In this document: piece after piece, positions 47,184 through 58,879 of the stretch | How positions within the stretch are numbered: position 1 is the first letter of the stretch | Layout of the letters: each line of letters starts with the position of its first letter | From: Ancylostoma caninum | Taxonomy: Eukaryota; Nematoda; Chromadorea; Rhabditida; Ancylostomatidae | DNA: 64,000 nucleotides | Direction: 5' to 3' | Assembly: GCA_037903475.1 (NCBI GenBank) | Contig: JBAJFG010000290.1 | Location: 868,001 to 932,000 of the forward strand | Translations under genes and position numbers: made by a program | Notes under the pieces: model-generated | Database searches by the model: none | What the model saw: the letters and a program-made list of their open reading frames with translations, nothing else | Told to the model about the DNA's origin: nothing

Positions 47184-47642
47184 GGCATCGACGTAGTGCG
47201 TTTTCCGCGGACTCGTGAAGCACGTGGCGCGACCGCATCGCACGCGCTGGAATCGTCGCTATGATGGCATATCATAGTTTTCTCGATAGTTACTTACAGG
47301 AAGCTCCAAATGTCCGCAGTCAAGAGGGACGTGGTCACGACGCGGCTTTAGGCAGAGACACAGGCGCTCTGCATGCTACCACTGGTTGGCGGCAGAGTCA
47401 GAGAAACCAGAGGCAGCATAGAGAGCGCCTGTGTCTGATCAAGGAGCCGCGCCGTGGCCACGCCCTCTTGACTGCGGACATTTGGAGCTTCCTGTAGCTT
47501 CCTAAATAGTTGACATCAAATAGGACGAAAAACTACGAAGAAAGGATCTAACTTGATTTGCTATTACTGCGATTCCAGCGTGAGCGTTGCGACCACGTCG
47601 CGTGCTTCCAAAGTCCGCGAAAAACGCACTTCCGTCGACGCT
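47184..47642. mobile_element. GCGGCCTCGAAAAG-family MITE split by another MITE
   Basis: Outer arms: GCATCGACGTAGTGCGTTTT at 47185 and complement (AAAACGCACTTCCGTCGACG) ending about 47640. Inner GCGACCGCATCGCACGCG and mirror are as in the copies at 35790 and 42822. A TACAGG-family MITE (47295-47496) interrupts it. Confidence 0.8.
47295..47496. mobile_element. TACAGG-family MITE, copy 3 (nested)
   Basis: Ends TACAGGAAGCTCCAAATG and complement CATTTGGAGCTTCCTGTA, 202 bp, with a GC-rich palindromic interior resembling the copy at 41719. It is inserted inside the MITE at 47184-47642. Confidence 0.85.
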
Positions 47643-47820
47643 TGCTTTGCTGTCAATTTCAGCAGTCTTTCTTATCAGTTTCAAATTCTAAAATGGAAGG
47701 GATACATTGGTATCCCCGCGTTGACCCAAGTCCAGCATGGTAAAGAATGTGATTACATAAGTGTCGAGTAAAATACTGTTAGTGCACCTATACTCAGAAC
47801 ATGGAACAATCATCACCTTT

Positions 47821-48061
47821 TATAGTCTGTCCGAAACGACGAGTCCGCCCACACACGCGGGAATCGAGAGGCGGCGCGGCTGGAACGGATGCTGTTGGCT
47901 GCCACGTCGGCTACGTCACAGCCAAATCACTGGTCAACACCATGAAGATAACGATGAAACGTGATACGCAGATTAGGTATGATGACGTGTAGTGCTGGCA
48001 AGCGTGGCAGCTTCTTGTTCCCTGCGTGCGTGGGCGGACTCGTCGTCTCGGACAGACTATA
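47821..48061. mobile_element. Foldback MITE, TATAGTCTGTCCGA family
   Basis: Ends TATAGTCTGTCCGAAACGAC and complement CGTCTCGGACAGACTATA, 241 bp, with TA borders. Arms continue through GAGTCCGCCCAC. Confidence 0.85.
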
Positions 48062-48233
48062 TTTTGTATGCCGCGCCTGTCTTCATGGAAAATCCCTCGC
48101 AATTGGGTATATGCGCCGGACATGCCACTGACGTATCTAGTGTGAATTGCGCTTTAGATGTTCTGCCGTACTGCTGCAGTTATGGGTGGCGGCTTTGCTT
48201 CGTCCGCAGCGCAATGGTGATCGCGTTGATGTA

Positions 48234-48506
48234 TACAGTGGACGTCAATGACGGCGGCCGATCTGCGGACTCGAATAGGACGCCCGGCAACCGCGCCTCG
48301 CCCACCGGCATCGGTATTGTCTGCCGCTGGTATGCTACTGCTAGGCGCTTTTCTTCCCATTCGGTCGAAAATCCTTAGAACGAGTGGAAAAGCTGTTAGA
48401 AATAGCACAACAGCAGCAGAAGACATCTGCTGTGGCGCGCGCGGCGCTGTTGCGCGGCGTCCTTCTCGAGGCCGCGAATGGGCCACCGCCATTGACGGCC
48501 ACTGTA
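48234..48506. mobile_element. Long-foldback MITE, TACAGTGGAC family, copy 2
   Basis: Ends TACAGTGGACGTCA and complement TGACGGCCACTGTA, with the same inner GCGCGGCGTCCTTCTCGAGG arm and second inverted pair as the copy at 6174-6448. Length is 273 bp. Confidence 0.85.
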
Positions 48507-48510
48507 TGTA

Positions 48511-48812
48511 TAGTGGAGTCGTTTTGACAGTGCGTTTTCCGCGACAGCGGCTCCCTGGCATTGGAGCACGCAGCGCGGTCGGTCAAAAAGTTGACCTATG
48601 ATTCATCTAGTATCTTTGAAGAGTTTTGTAGCTTGTTTCTCCTTATATTGTTCTTTCTCAGCTCTTAGAACAAATGAAGAAGGGAACAGACGATCAAACC
48701 CGTCAAAGAAGCCGGATCCATCGTGGGTCAACTGTTTGACCAACCGCACTGCGTGCTCCAATGCCAGCGGGGCCGCTACCGCGGACAACGCACTGTCAAA
48801 ACGACTCCACTA
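48511..48812. mobile_element. Foldback MITE, TAGTGGAGTCG family
   Basis: Ends TAGTGGAGTCGTTTTGACAG and complement CTGTCAAAACGACTCCACTA, 302 bp. Arms include GCGTTTTCCGCG and CATTGGAGCACGCAG. It begins only 4 bp after the preceding MITE. A decayed relative appears at about 48826-49120 (CATTGGGGAACGCCGCG, TTGGTCAAACAGTTGACC). Confidence 0.85.
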
Positions 48813-50242
48813 TATATGGTCGCGATTCGTTTTGAGAGTGCTTATACCGTAACCGTGACAGTGCTGACATTGGGGAACGCCGCGCGGTTGGTCAAACAGT
48901 TGACCCCGATCAATTCGGTGTCCTTGGCGAGACCCGTTGTTTGTTTCCTTCTTTAATGCTCTTACTTACTTAGTTCCTACAACTAGTACAGCTATAAAAG
49001 AAAGCAAGCGATAAAACTTGCCGAAGACGCCAGACTTATTGAAAATCACTCATGGGGCCGTCTGCGCTGCGTGATCCGATATATACCAATGGAACCCCTG
49101 TCACGGTACATATTGGCACTTTCGAGACGAATTGACTTTACATGCGTAATTCCTCGCATTCTAATCGATTACAACCCATTTCATGTTTAGAGTCGTGACG
49201 CTGAGCTCAGAGCAGCCCACAAGAGACAGTATGAGGCCACTCACCGCATGAAAACGCGATCTCAGACATAGCACCACAACAACAAATCACAAGGAGTTTA
49301 CGTATAACTGAAGACAGTTCTTTATTGCTTGTCACAATATGCTCTAAGCAGTCCCACATGTATCATTTTTTTTCATAATTTTGAACGTACAGTTTGTTTC
49401 GAAATATTTACTGGATAGTGCACTGGAGAAGCGTGGCTGTACCCAAACGAGGGATGCAGAAGAAGCGCGCTCCATATCAAAGTGTCGAATAGGACCCGCC
49501 ACGCTTCTCGGATGCACCCATCCGCCAATTGTTTTGACATAGACTGTACATATTTGTTGATTACTTGTGTTTTTGATGTAAGTAAAATATTATTTCCTTC
49601 CGTAATGCATTTTCCAGGTATTGGTATTGATCCTTATTTTATTCTCTCTGGTGATCAGATAATCAAATGTTTTTTGCTCCGATTTGCACTCGTTTCAGAA
49701 GCAGCTGTCTGAATGAATCACAGTACGGTCTGGCAGCTTCTAGCCGTCATGAATACAAATGCGGTGTCACCCATTCAAGGATGTAACCTGTAGCAGGTAT
49801 AACTTCAATTTACTCTGCCCTGGTATAACTTGGGACAGTTCTGCTCTGCTCTTGTTCATGACCTTTCCTTGTTCTGCCTTTGTGTGGGGTTCCTATTATT
49901 GGATAAATTTTTTATCCGCGAGTTTCCTCAGTGGACAGCGATTGTAGTTGTTTTGGGATTTTGTCGCTTGGCTAAAATTTTCAGCTATTAGACTTCTTAT
50001 CACAGCTAGGGAACTAGATTCTGGTCTTACCACAGGTCCTACCGGAGCTGAATCAGCTCATGCAGTATCCCCTAGGTGAGGTTAAGTTCCTACTGTGCAT
50101 GTTCCATATCCAGTATACCTTATCCACCGGTTAAAGGCGCTCTAGCGGAAATTTTGGTGTGTTTTACTGAATCTGCTATCCAATAAAAACATAGCCGCGG
50201 ATATGAGAATCCACTCGTTTCACTACAGCATGTTTTCTCTTA

Positions 50243-50601
50243 GAGTATCCCCAGACTTCGCCAGAAATTGTGGCGATCGCCACGACAGCCGGCTGTCGTC
50301 GCGATCGCCACGACCGCCGGCGATCGCCACATGGATAAAGTGAATGAGGAGACCCCAGACGTAAGAGCGATGATAATAAATTGGGCGTGGCGATCGATAG
50401 GCATCGTTTCCACTATTGCTATCATTCACATCGCCAGTTCATTTTGGGCACATCTTCGAGAGTACGTGCGATGAGCTCCGTTTGGCAGCGATCCATGGCG
50501 ATGTGACGTGCAATCGATACGTATCATTTCCACGATCCTTATCTCTTACATCGCCTGTTCACTTCTATTCATTTTGAACTGGCGAAGTCTGGGGATACTC
50601 T
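50243..50601. mobile_element. Foldback element with GCGATCGC cluster
   Basis: Ends GAGTATCCCCAGACTTCGCC and complement GGCGAAGTCTGGGGATACTC, about 359 bp. Near the left arm (50271-50331) the palindrome GGCGATCGCCAC and close variants occur three times in 60 bp. Confidence 0.8.
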
Positions 50602-50864
50602 CACCACAATTGCACCAACAAATGAATGCATGGATGGATGAGTTTTATTGGATGGCAGAATGGATAAAAACCAATGGGAACGGGTATATACCCACTGTAT
50701 TTTCCCTTCTATGGTCAAATATATTGGATACGGCTCTAAACACTGCCTCCCCCATTGTCATTTTAGATTTCCAATGATTTTTCGGTAGTTCCTTCTTATC
50801 TGAACTAGTTATTGTCAAAAGATCTCCATATATTCGCTACGCATCGGCATATAAATGTTTGGCC

Positions 50865-51250
50865 CTACATGTCATCAGAGCGATGATTAAATGATCCCTC
50901 AAGAGCTTTTCTAAAGTGACGAGCGTCGTTTTTTAGTCGAGCATAATCAGATTTTCTTTTCTTAGCAAGAAGAATGTGGTGTGAGTGCATTCTTCGGCAT
51001 CTAGCTGCTTTTTCGAGACCCGTCTGGTCGCCGGTTGCCGGCTGTGAAGAGGCTTCTCTCGCCTTTCTGCGCTCTCCATCACTTTGTCGCTTAAATCGAT
51101 AGGTCTCCAGGCGCAGAATGTCTGTGTATCGCATGAATCCGCGTTTTCAAAGTCGTCCATGTCGCGTCTTTTTCGTTGGCGGCTCTCAGCGCCAAATCTG
51201 CGCTGCCGGCCGCGTCTGTTTTGGCTGCGTCGTGCGGCGTTTCTCAACGC
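50865..51250 (-). other. Arg/Lys-rich coding-like stretch, unresolved
   Basis: Two overlapping minus-strand frames are both long and basic: one starts at 51134 (MRYTDILRLETYRF) and ends HRSDDM; the other starts at 51247 (MRNAARRSQNRRGRQRR). Only one can be real and neither matches a family I recognise. Local GC content is high, so chance openness is possible. An upstream frame (MAISGQTYRLKYDEDPQQSQ) near 51350 ends at a stop. Confidence 0.2.
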
Positions 51251-52671
51251 AGTCGTGCCTAATCGCGATCTCTAGCCGCTTCCGGATCCCTCTGGGACTG
51301 CTGCGGATCCTCATCGTACTTGAGTCGATATGTTTGGCCTGATATCGCCATTATTTTTCCTTGTCTTTGCGATGTTTGCCCGTCCGTCTCAACTACACGT
51401 CTTCGTCCGCGTTTCCTAAAACAGCCGGAGCATTGTATGGTGATGTTGACACTAGTCTGTGGCTACGGTAAGCAACAGCAGCCGCACACACCTCGGCGCA
51501 CCTGCGATTGGCTCGGCGGCGTTAATAATAATGCTGACGAGGACTACGGTAATGGCAGTGAGTAGGGTTCGCGTCGTGGTGGTGTTCTTCCTGTTTTTTT
51601 TTTCTTCTGTAATATGTTTGCACACACTTCTCAGCAGCATTATTACACATTCCTCACTTCAAATAAACCGCTTTTTTCTTCTATGACAGGAAATTCAAGT
51701 GGTGTGTGCTTACCATTATTAAGCGAGTGTTTTGTTACTTTGTTAGCACTACTAAGTATTGAAAACCACTGTTAATTTTTCACTCGTTTCAGTGCTAGTG
51801 GGGATGTCCTAACTAAAATTAGTTTAATTATTTTTATTAAATGAACATCAGCGGTTGCTGGGGCATCATGCATCTTTAAGATGACCCAAGGCAAACTTGT
51901 TAATATCATACAACTTTACGCATCGTTAACACGAGCATCAACAGGTCTACTCCGGGTAATCTCAGTGATGCATCCGGTGCCTGGAAAAATACTTTTGTAT
52001 TTTGGCTATCCTCAGCGCTATGTTCTTGAACTAAGAATAGAACATATTTTATATTTGGCACTGTACTCTTCTGCGCTAAAGGTAGCATTTTTTTCATTTC
52101 TTTTCTGATTGATTTTGACCAGCTCCACACTTTTTTTATGCCAGTCGTTTTTATGTCTCCAGGTCTGTGCCCTTCTGCAGAACACATGCTCATGGCAGCA
52201 GGGAGGCTAAGCTTACATTTCATTTCTGAGTGTTACTATTCTGAAGATACATATTATGCCATTGAAATCTAAGAGAGGACTGAACAGTTTATGTAGACAG
52301 GTTGTAAATTCACTAAGTAAACGAATATCTTTCTCATTGCACTAGCGGTTCAATAATCTATTCAACTAGCAGCATGCGTCACATTTGTGGTGTTATGGTA
52401 TGCATTGAGCCTTTTTATTATTTTACTAACATCGAGCAACAGTTTTCCTTCAAAAATTGTCCTTTTATCGATCCTACACGATTTGATCTCTTCCCTACTT
52501 TGTCTATGAATGGCTAGTATTATTAGTCTCGGAAAATCCCGTCATCTACTGCGTATTTGATTCTGTTCTTCATAAGTATGGAAACTACTTTTTCCTTCAT
52601 CGAGTCCTGGATGAACAAGAAATGTTATTCAGTCTTTGTTCTATTCTCCACACATTCTCGCTACGTGCGTT

Positions 52672-52729
52672 ATATGGTTTGCCTTCCCTCGCTTGTTTTT
52701 ATATGGTTTGCCTTCCCTCGCTTGTTTTT
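52672..52729. repeat. 29-bp tandem duplication
   Basis: Two identical consecutive 29-bp copies containing ATATGGTTTGCCTTCCCTCG. Confidence 0.9.
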
Positions 52730-53593
52730 TTTTTCTTGAAAGAAAAATTGGGGACTCTCGTTTTAGTGAAGAAGCCTACCTGTGGAACTCCTGAGATATA
52801 TTGCGCTGTCCTGCATATCCTACGTGATTGGTTTCTTGCTATGTTTGCGTTTAAATTTTCTTTATTCACTTTTAGCCTGTTGCTGTCGTTAACCACCTTT
52901 GATCCTAATCCGATCATCAAGTTCTCCTTATCTTTGTTTCCTTCTTTTCCCCTTAGTCACATTTTTCCACATTTTCAGTGGAAAGCTTTCTTTTTGGAAC
53001 AGCGCTCATTCTGTCCAAAGTTCGAAAGCCCTAGATTTGGACTTATCTAATTTGTTTGTGAGCACCGCAGCTTTCATCTCGCAAAAGTGTGCGAATGTCG
53101 CTCAATGAGCACGTGCTTTGTTTTCGTTCTCATTCGTCACATGATGCCTAAATTTGATTTGAATCCTTCTTGCCACTTCCTCGTTGTATATCCGTAGTAG
53201 CTAGTTTGATCGGCTAAGAGGTTTCTGAGCTCGGGACTTTGGTGGATAATTTTTTTTTATCAGAAGCGACGATAGTTGAGTATTTACGCATCTTGTCTGA
53301 CTTTCTTGCCTGTGCATCCAAACGTCACACACTTTTCTGTGCTCGTTGCTTCTCTTATTCCTTTCCAGCTGTTACCCTTGGTGGTAGAACTGTAGCTTAC
53401 ATACATTATCATCTAAAAATTAATGTTTAAATTGTTCGCCAGTGATTTGTTCTACTAGTAACTGGACAATGACGCTTATATCGAATTGTTAGCTTTTTTG
53501 CTGAGGGCTTTGGTTTTGCGCTGATATGTGCTCTAGTGACACGCCCAACGGGCTAAGCATCTCTTGAAGAAACCTTATTAAGAACTGGTTCCG

Positions 53594-53787
53594 CTATTAG
53601 CAGATCCCATTAACACTCCTGGGCTGAGATTCATGAAAAGGTAACCAAGCAAACCAACTATGGTTAACGTGAGTGGTCACCGATAGACTACGTAATGCCA
53701 GGAGACGTAGAATGAAAAATTTGGTTTGCTAGCCTGGTATCATTTGGTTATGCGTTCATGAATCTTAGCCCTGGGATCTGCTAATAG
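53594..53787. mobile_element. Foldback element
   Basis: Ends CTATTAGCAGATCCC and complement GGGATCTGCTAATAG. Inner arms share GGGCTGAGATTCATGAA and its near-complement. Length is 194 bp. Confidence 0.8.
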
Positions 53788-54867
53788 CTCTGGTCACGGA
53801 ATCAATCTACTAGTGGTGTTCCTTTTTTCCTGTTTCATCTTCAGACCCCAAGTTTAGGATTGAAAAACTCTATATCTCCGGGCTTACGTGTAATTCCAAG
53901 CTTGAATTGTATTCCAAGCTAGTTCATAGGACCGTTGATTTTTTTTCGAAAAGCGGATAATTAGCCATTAGATTTTTCTGGTTTTGTTCCGTGGATTTCT
54001 TTCAAAGGCAGAACCCATCAAAAATGACGACGCTGACTTAAATCGCCACCACTGGCAAATGCCATAAGCGTACCACAAATAATAAACGAACATAAGGACT
54101 GATGATTACCCTGTGAAGAAACTCGAATCGCTATCATGAACCCAACTGCTTTACACGAGTTCGCGTAGGGACGATGCGCCAGCTTACAGAGGCCAGGTCA
54201 CTTGCACAGTTCCACGTTGTGGGACTCACGAATGCGACGGGAATAGGATTATACCTGCCAGCCCCCCAGTTTGTGGGTTTTCCTTATGTTTCGCGCTGTT
54301 TTACCATTGGATATGAGTTTCTGAATACATCTTTCAATACTCCGGAATCCGTCAAAATCTCTAACTTGAAGGTTTCAGGTGGGCTATTTTCAGTTTTAGG
54401 AGGTTATGAGGTTGTTGTCCATTTTTACTAGTTCTTTACAAGTAAATATGTCTAGTGAACAAACCTTTCTCCGCTTCAGTGGTTCATGTTCATTTCCATT
54501 CATATGCCTGTGTGCTCTTCTTTTATGGTATACAAACTATCCTAAATGTCTTTCCATTTCTCTGAACTTCCACTGGAATATCAGATTTTGCGCTCTCTCT
54601 CATTCTACTTATTCTTTTGTAGTCTGCATCTCATCTTCGATTTTGTTTCTATCTTTAAGATGAGGTTTTTGTTTGAATAGTGAACGGCCATGTGTTTTAT
54701 ACGTGTGTCGCGACATTCTAACATTGTCAACTATTCCCTGACATCTATTTCCTTTTCCTATCACGAGCGATGGACGCTAGGAAATCCTTTTTTCGACTTC
54801 TTCATATCCTTATTCCCAGAATGTATTCCTATCCTCATACCAAGATGTGCAGTGGATGCACTGTTAG

Positions 54868-54892
54868 AATTTATTTATTTATTTATTTATTT
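54868..54892. repeat. (ATTT)n microsatellite
   Basis: Five to six consecutive ATTT units. Confidence 0.85.
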
Positions 54893-56165
54893 CATACGCC
54901 TCAAGCGCATCACAATTTCTCACAACATCCTGATTTGCATGACTTATACAATAAAGTGGTACTTAGCTCTAGAAAAGAGAAAAAATAAGTTGGACAAGAA
55001 ATTAGAAAAGAACAGAGCTCCAGGCATATACATTTACAACAGAAATGGTTCTAAACAACGAAGTGAATAAGTGATATGCATGCCAGTAATCAAATTTTGA
55101 ATGTTGAATCTTATTTCAAACTTTCTCGTTCCACCTCTTCTCGGACTTTTAAGAGTTCACATATATGTTATCTTAGATTTTGATCTCCACCCTAATTTCC
55201 CTCATTTCTCATTGATGAAGACGCTCCTTTTTTCTATCGCCAGTTCTATTTTCCGTTGGTCTCATCGTTTAGATCAGAATTATAACGGATTCAGAGTTCG
55301 TTGTCGCAGCGGGCATATGACGGCGTTATCACCCCGTCACTCCTTCAAGTCGACGTCGTTCGGATCTCGTCTATCGTAATGAGGGATGAAATACGTTCAT
55401 GCTGTCTGCGCACCACTACATTCATCAAGAAGGTCGGCCCCTATGCTGGATTTGATGTTGATTTCGGATAGAGCTTTGCTTTTTCCGGATCTCGCTTTCA
55501 CTGATTCCATGTTTTGCGAGTGTTGTGTGTTCCATGTTTTTAACGCCAACTGGATCGAAGCGTGCAAAAGCTGACGAGTCGTATATCAACGGACTTGGCG
55601 AATGCGCTGTGTTTAGTTTACATGTTTTGTAGAATGGAACGGGTAAACAACAACAAAAACAAGAAAACATGCTACCAGCCAGCGACAGCCACGCAGCTAC
55701 AAATGACTTTGATTGCTAGGGGTTTTTGAATAATTTAGCTGTTTTCTGTTGCTAGTAAACAAGAACTGGATACTGCAGTACTATGGCGGATCACTAGTGT
55801 GAGAGGGCCGAAGGGAGCTTTGGGCTTCACAGTGGAAGGCATGGCAAATTCGTCTTGGCCTTATTCTGTTTGGGCCCCCGGGGGAGGGGGGAGGGAGGGA
55901 GGGGGATAAGGAATTTTTTTTAAATTAAAAAGCGCGGAGTGGTGGTTCTATGAGTGTAGAAAAAAATTCTTTGAAAGTATTCGAGGTCATTTACGGAAAG
56001 GGTCACTACTGGAAGATTTGTTTTTTTTATTTACAGAATACATCACATATGTAGGTGCACCATCAAAAATCATGTGACACTAAAATCGTGTGACACTATT
56101 CACCAGGAAATATTTAGACCTACTGACAAAAAAGTCAACAATACCTGATAACTCGAGCATTAGAA

Positions 56166-56512
56166 CTACAATACCGCCCATAACTTTTGCGAAAAAAAAA
56201 ACGGGTGACGACGGATTAATCGTTAACAAATCGTCGTAGTACTATAACTCCTTTGAAAATGAAGCTTTTCTAAATCTGAGCGCATTTTCGGATTCCTCAT
56301 CGGAATTGGAATTGAACAATATATAAAAATATAATAATTGAACAATATATAAAAATAAAATATAATATATTCCAATTTCGATGAGGAATCCGAAAGCGTG
56401 CTTTAGGTCAGAAAAGCTTCATTTTGTAAGGAGTTACAGTGCTGCGACGGTTTGTTAACGATTAATCCGTCGCCACCACTTTTTTTCGCAAAAGTTACGT
56501 GCGGTATTGTAG
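56166..56512. mobile_element. Large palindromic element
   Basis: Ends CTACAATACCGC and complement GCGGTATTGTAG. Arms continue with ACTTTTGCGAAAAAAA, GGATTAATCGTTAACAAA and GAAGCTTTTCT on both sides. The centre repeats AACAATATATAAAAATA. Length is 347 bp. Confidence 0.85.
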
Positions 56513-56685
56513 GTGTTGTTCGTAAACATGATGGCCTCCCTGAAAATTCCTTTATTTATTTGTAATACGCCATTTAATGGCGCCGAACAACCAACTCACT
56601 ACAGAACAGTCAAAAATAGTGAAAATAAATAAGTAAATCGAGGGAAAACAGAAGAATATTAAAGAAATAGGCCAAAAATTGACCT

Positions 56686-56768
56686 TTTTTTCATTATAAA
56701 CGTGGTTTATCTCAGATTCATAGATCAGTTCACGGAATCTGAAATAAACCACGTTTATATTGAAAAAG
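56686..56768. repeat. Hairpin, AAACGTGGTTTAT stem
   Basis: ATAAACGTGGTTTATCTCAG (56695 onward) is mirrored by CTGAAATAAACCACGTTTAT, about 80 bp in all, with outer GGCCAAAA/TTTTTGCC-like arms. Confidence 0.7.
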
Positions 56769-57322
56769 AGGCCATTTTTGCTTATTTCGAGGAACTGAAA
56801 GGATAAAGGTGGGAAGAGCATTCTATGCACACATGTACTCCCTAAAATTCCAACAGGTTTCCTTCTAGTCGTGAACACGATACCCACCGCGACGTCCTTA
56901 ATCTCTTTCCGCTCTATGCCGAAATTTCTGCATTCATTCTCCCACTGTCACCCAAATGTCTAGACATGAAATGCGTTGCAAGTTTTTAGAGCCTATGACA
57001 TGAATCGATTGGTGGCGCAGCCGTCAAAGAGGTCCGTCATGTCCCGGGAGAGGAGGTGGCGGAGACAATGAAGCGCCGGGAGTCGCCATTTTCAGAATAC
57101 GGGCAAGCGCTGAAGAAATGGCGTTGAATTGCTCCAGATGGAGAATTTTCTGGAGATAGTTTCACTTGCGATTGCGGTAGATGGTGACATGTTATCTGGA
57201 AAGACGTAATGTATAGGTTCTGATTTCCTCGGCAGGGATTGAACATAGAGACAGTTTCCGAACTCAGCATTATTCTCGGGAGTTTTATAAGGAAAGCATC
57301 TTCAGAGGACGTTGGTCACAAT

Positions 57323-57575
57323 CTCTGATAACTGTGCAGGACGAACGCAGACGAAACGGCGTAATGGTTTGGGTGGAAACCCTAGCAGCAACGGTTGCCA
57401 GTTGCTGCCATCCTCTCCTCGATTGCTGCTCAATCTGTCGGCCCTTTAGCTGCAACTGTCGAGGGACGGCAACAATCAAGGGGAGGATGGCAGCAACTGG
57501 CAACCATTGCTGCTAGGGTTTCTACCCGAACCATTACGCCGTTCGGGCTGCGTTCGTACTGCACAGTTTTCAGAG
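57323..57575. mobile_element. Foldback MITE, AACTGTGCAG family, copy 2
   Basis: Same arms as 31954-32187 (AACTGTGCAGGACGAACGCA and complement), here extended outward by CTCTGA/TCAGAG. Length is 253 bp. The interior GGCAGCAACTGGCAACC palindrome is better preserved than in copy 1. Confidence 0.85.
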
Positions 57576-58807
57576 ATGTTACTCATTATTCTTTGCACAA
57601 TAGCAGAGAGGTCGTGTCTGGACCATTTTTTGTGTAAAATTCAGGATAATTGCCAGATCCAATCACAAGGCTGTACGGCTGGTGATATCAACCGTCCCTA
57701 TCTAGTACCTCCTCATGGTAGATGTCTCAGTAGGCATCCCGAATTCTCCTTTTTTATAGCGAGTATGCGAAATATGCATACATATATAGGCTTCAATCTT
57801 CGCACTCTTTAAGAACCGAGTAAAGAGGAAAGGAGATAGCATGGTGCTCTGACAAAGTAAACAAATCTACTTCTACATGAGAACCACGAATCAAATATCC
57901 GTCCAGTGTTTCGTGCAATTGATTGAGGGGAATCGAATTCTCACGTCGCGGAAGACGTAATTTGTCTGAAGCCGGGTCACCGCTTGCTGCGCGTAATTTG
58001 AAGTGCATGCGAAGATTTGGCTTTTGTCTGAGCCAGCGGTCCCCTGACCCTTTATGATGTACTAGAAAATTTTTCCAGGGATTCCCAGGAGTATATCCAT
58101 AGTAGCACATTTAGCACACCCACATATTTAAAGCACAGAACTTTTCACACATCTCAGCCCTGGAATAAGCAATCAGAACCAAATTTGACCATGTGTTGGG
58201 GCTCTATAGCGGCTTACTCTCACTCACCGTGGGTAAAGAGTTAATTGAAATTGGACTAGGAAATAAAATTCTTATTCGTTAGCTATTCACCAATTTTGTT
58301 CAAGATTTTTACGACTATATGCCCATGAGAAGAAGGAGTGCTTTGGATACATTTGGGTACACTACTGCTGAACATGTTCCTTTGACTGCTACTGCTATTC
58401 TCTCCATACCGACTGGAGCCAAAAGCAGAAGCGAGCCACCGAATCCGTGCGAAAATTTCATTTTATTGAATCAAAGGAATTGCAGAATCTGTTTTCGAAA
58501 TCACGGCAAATCCTTTCTTTCGCTTTTTTAAACCTGTTGTCAAATCGCGGTCTTCTCCGAGGTAAGCGATCGTGTTTTAACACCACTTTAGTAAATTGCG
58601 CAATTATATTATTGTAAAAACAATTGTGAGAAAAATTGTGGAGGAAAAGATTCGCAGTGACTCAAAAACGAAGCATATACCTTAGTTGTGAATTCTTCAC
58701 CCATTTTTGCCGCTAACAGGCGGTCAGTTTCCACAGGAAAACTTCGAGAATTCCGCAATCCTGTTGATTCAACGAAGCGAAATTTTCTCACAGATTTAAC
58801 GGCTTAC

Positions 58808-58879
58808 TTCTGCTAATGGCTCTAGCAGATGTAAAGAGGAAAGCAGTAACAGTAGGAGGAACGTTTTCAGCAGTATCAT
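58808..58879 (-). CDS. Putative signal-peptide first exon
   Basis: Minus-strand frame starting MILLKTFLLLLLLSSLHLLE and ending PLAE at a GTAAGC donor: a textbook signal sequence in a 24-codon exon. A 47-nt intron to the AACAG acceptor near 58761 would continue as DCGILEVFLWKLTAC and stop. The longer downstream frame (ETDRLLAAKMGEEFTTK, ending at a GTATAT donor) is in the wrong phase for this exon. The gene product is therefore unresolved; a short secreted peptide or a decayed gene are both possible. Confidence 0.3.

Noticed and set aside
52622..53050. 142-codon hydrophobic frame
   Set aside because: Pyrimidine-rich DNA with a 29-bp tandem duplication. No start context, splice partner or family resemblance.
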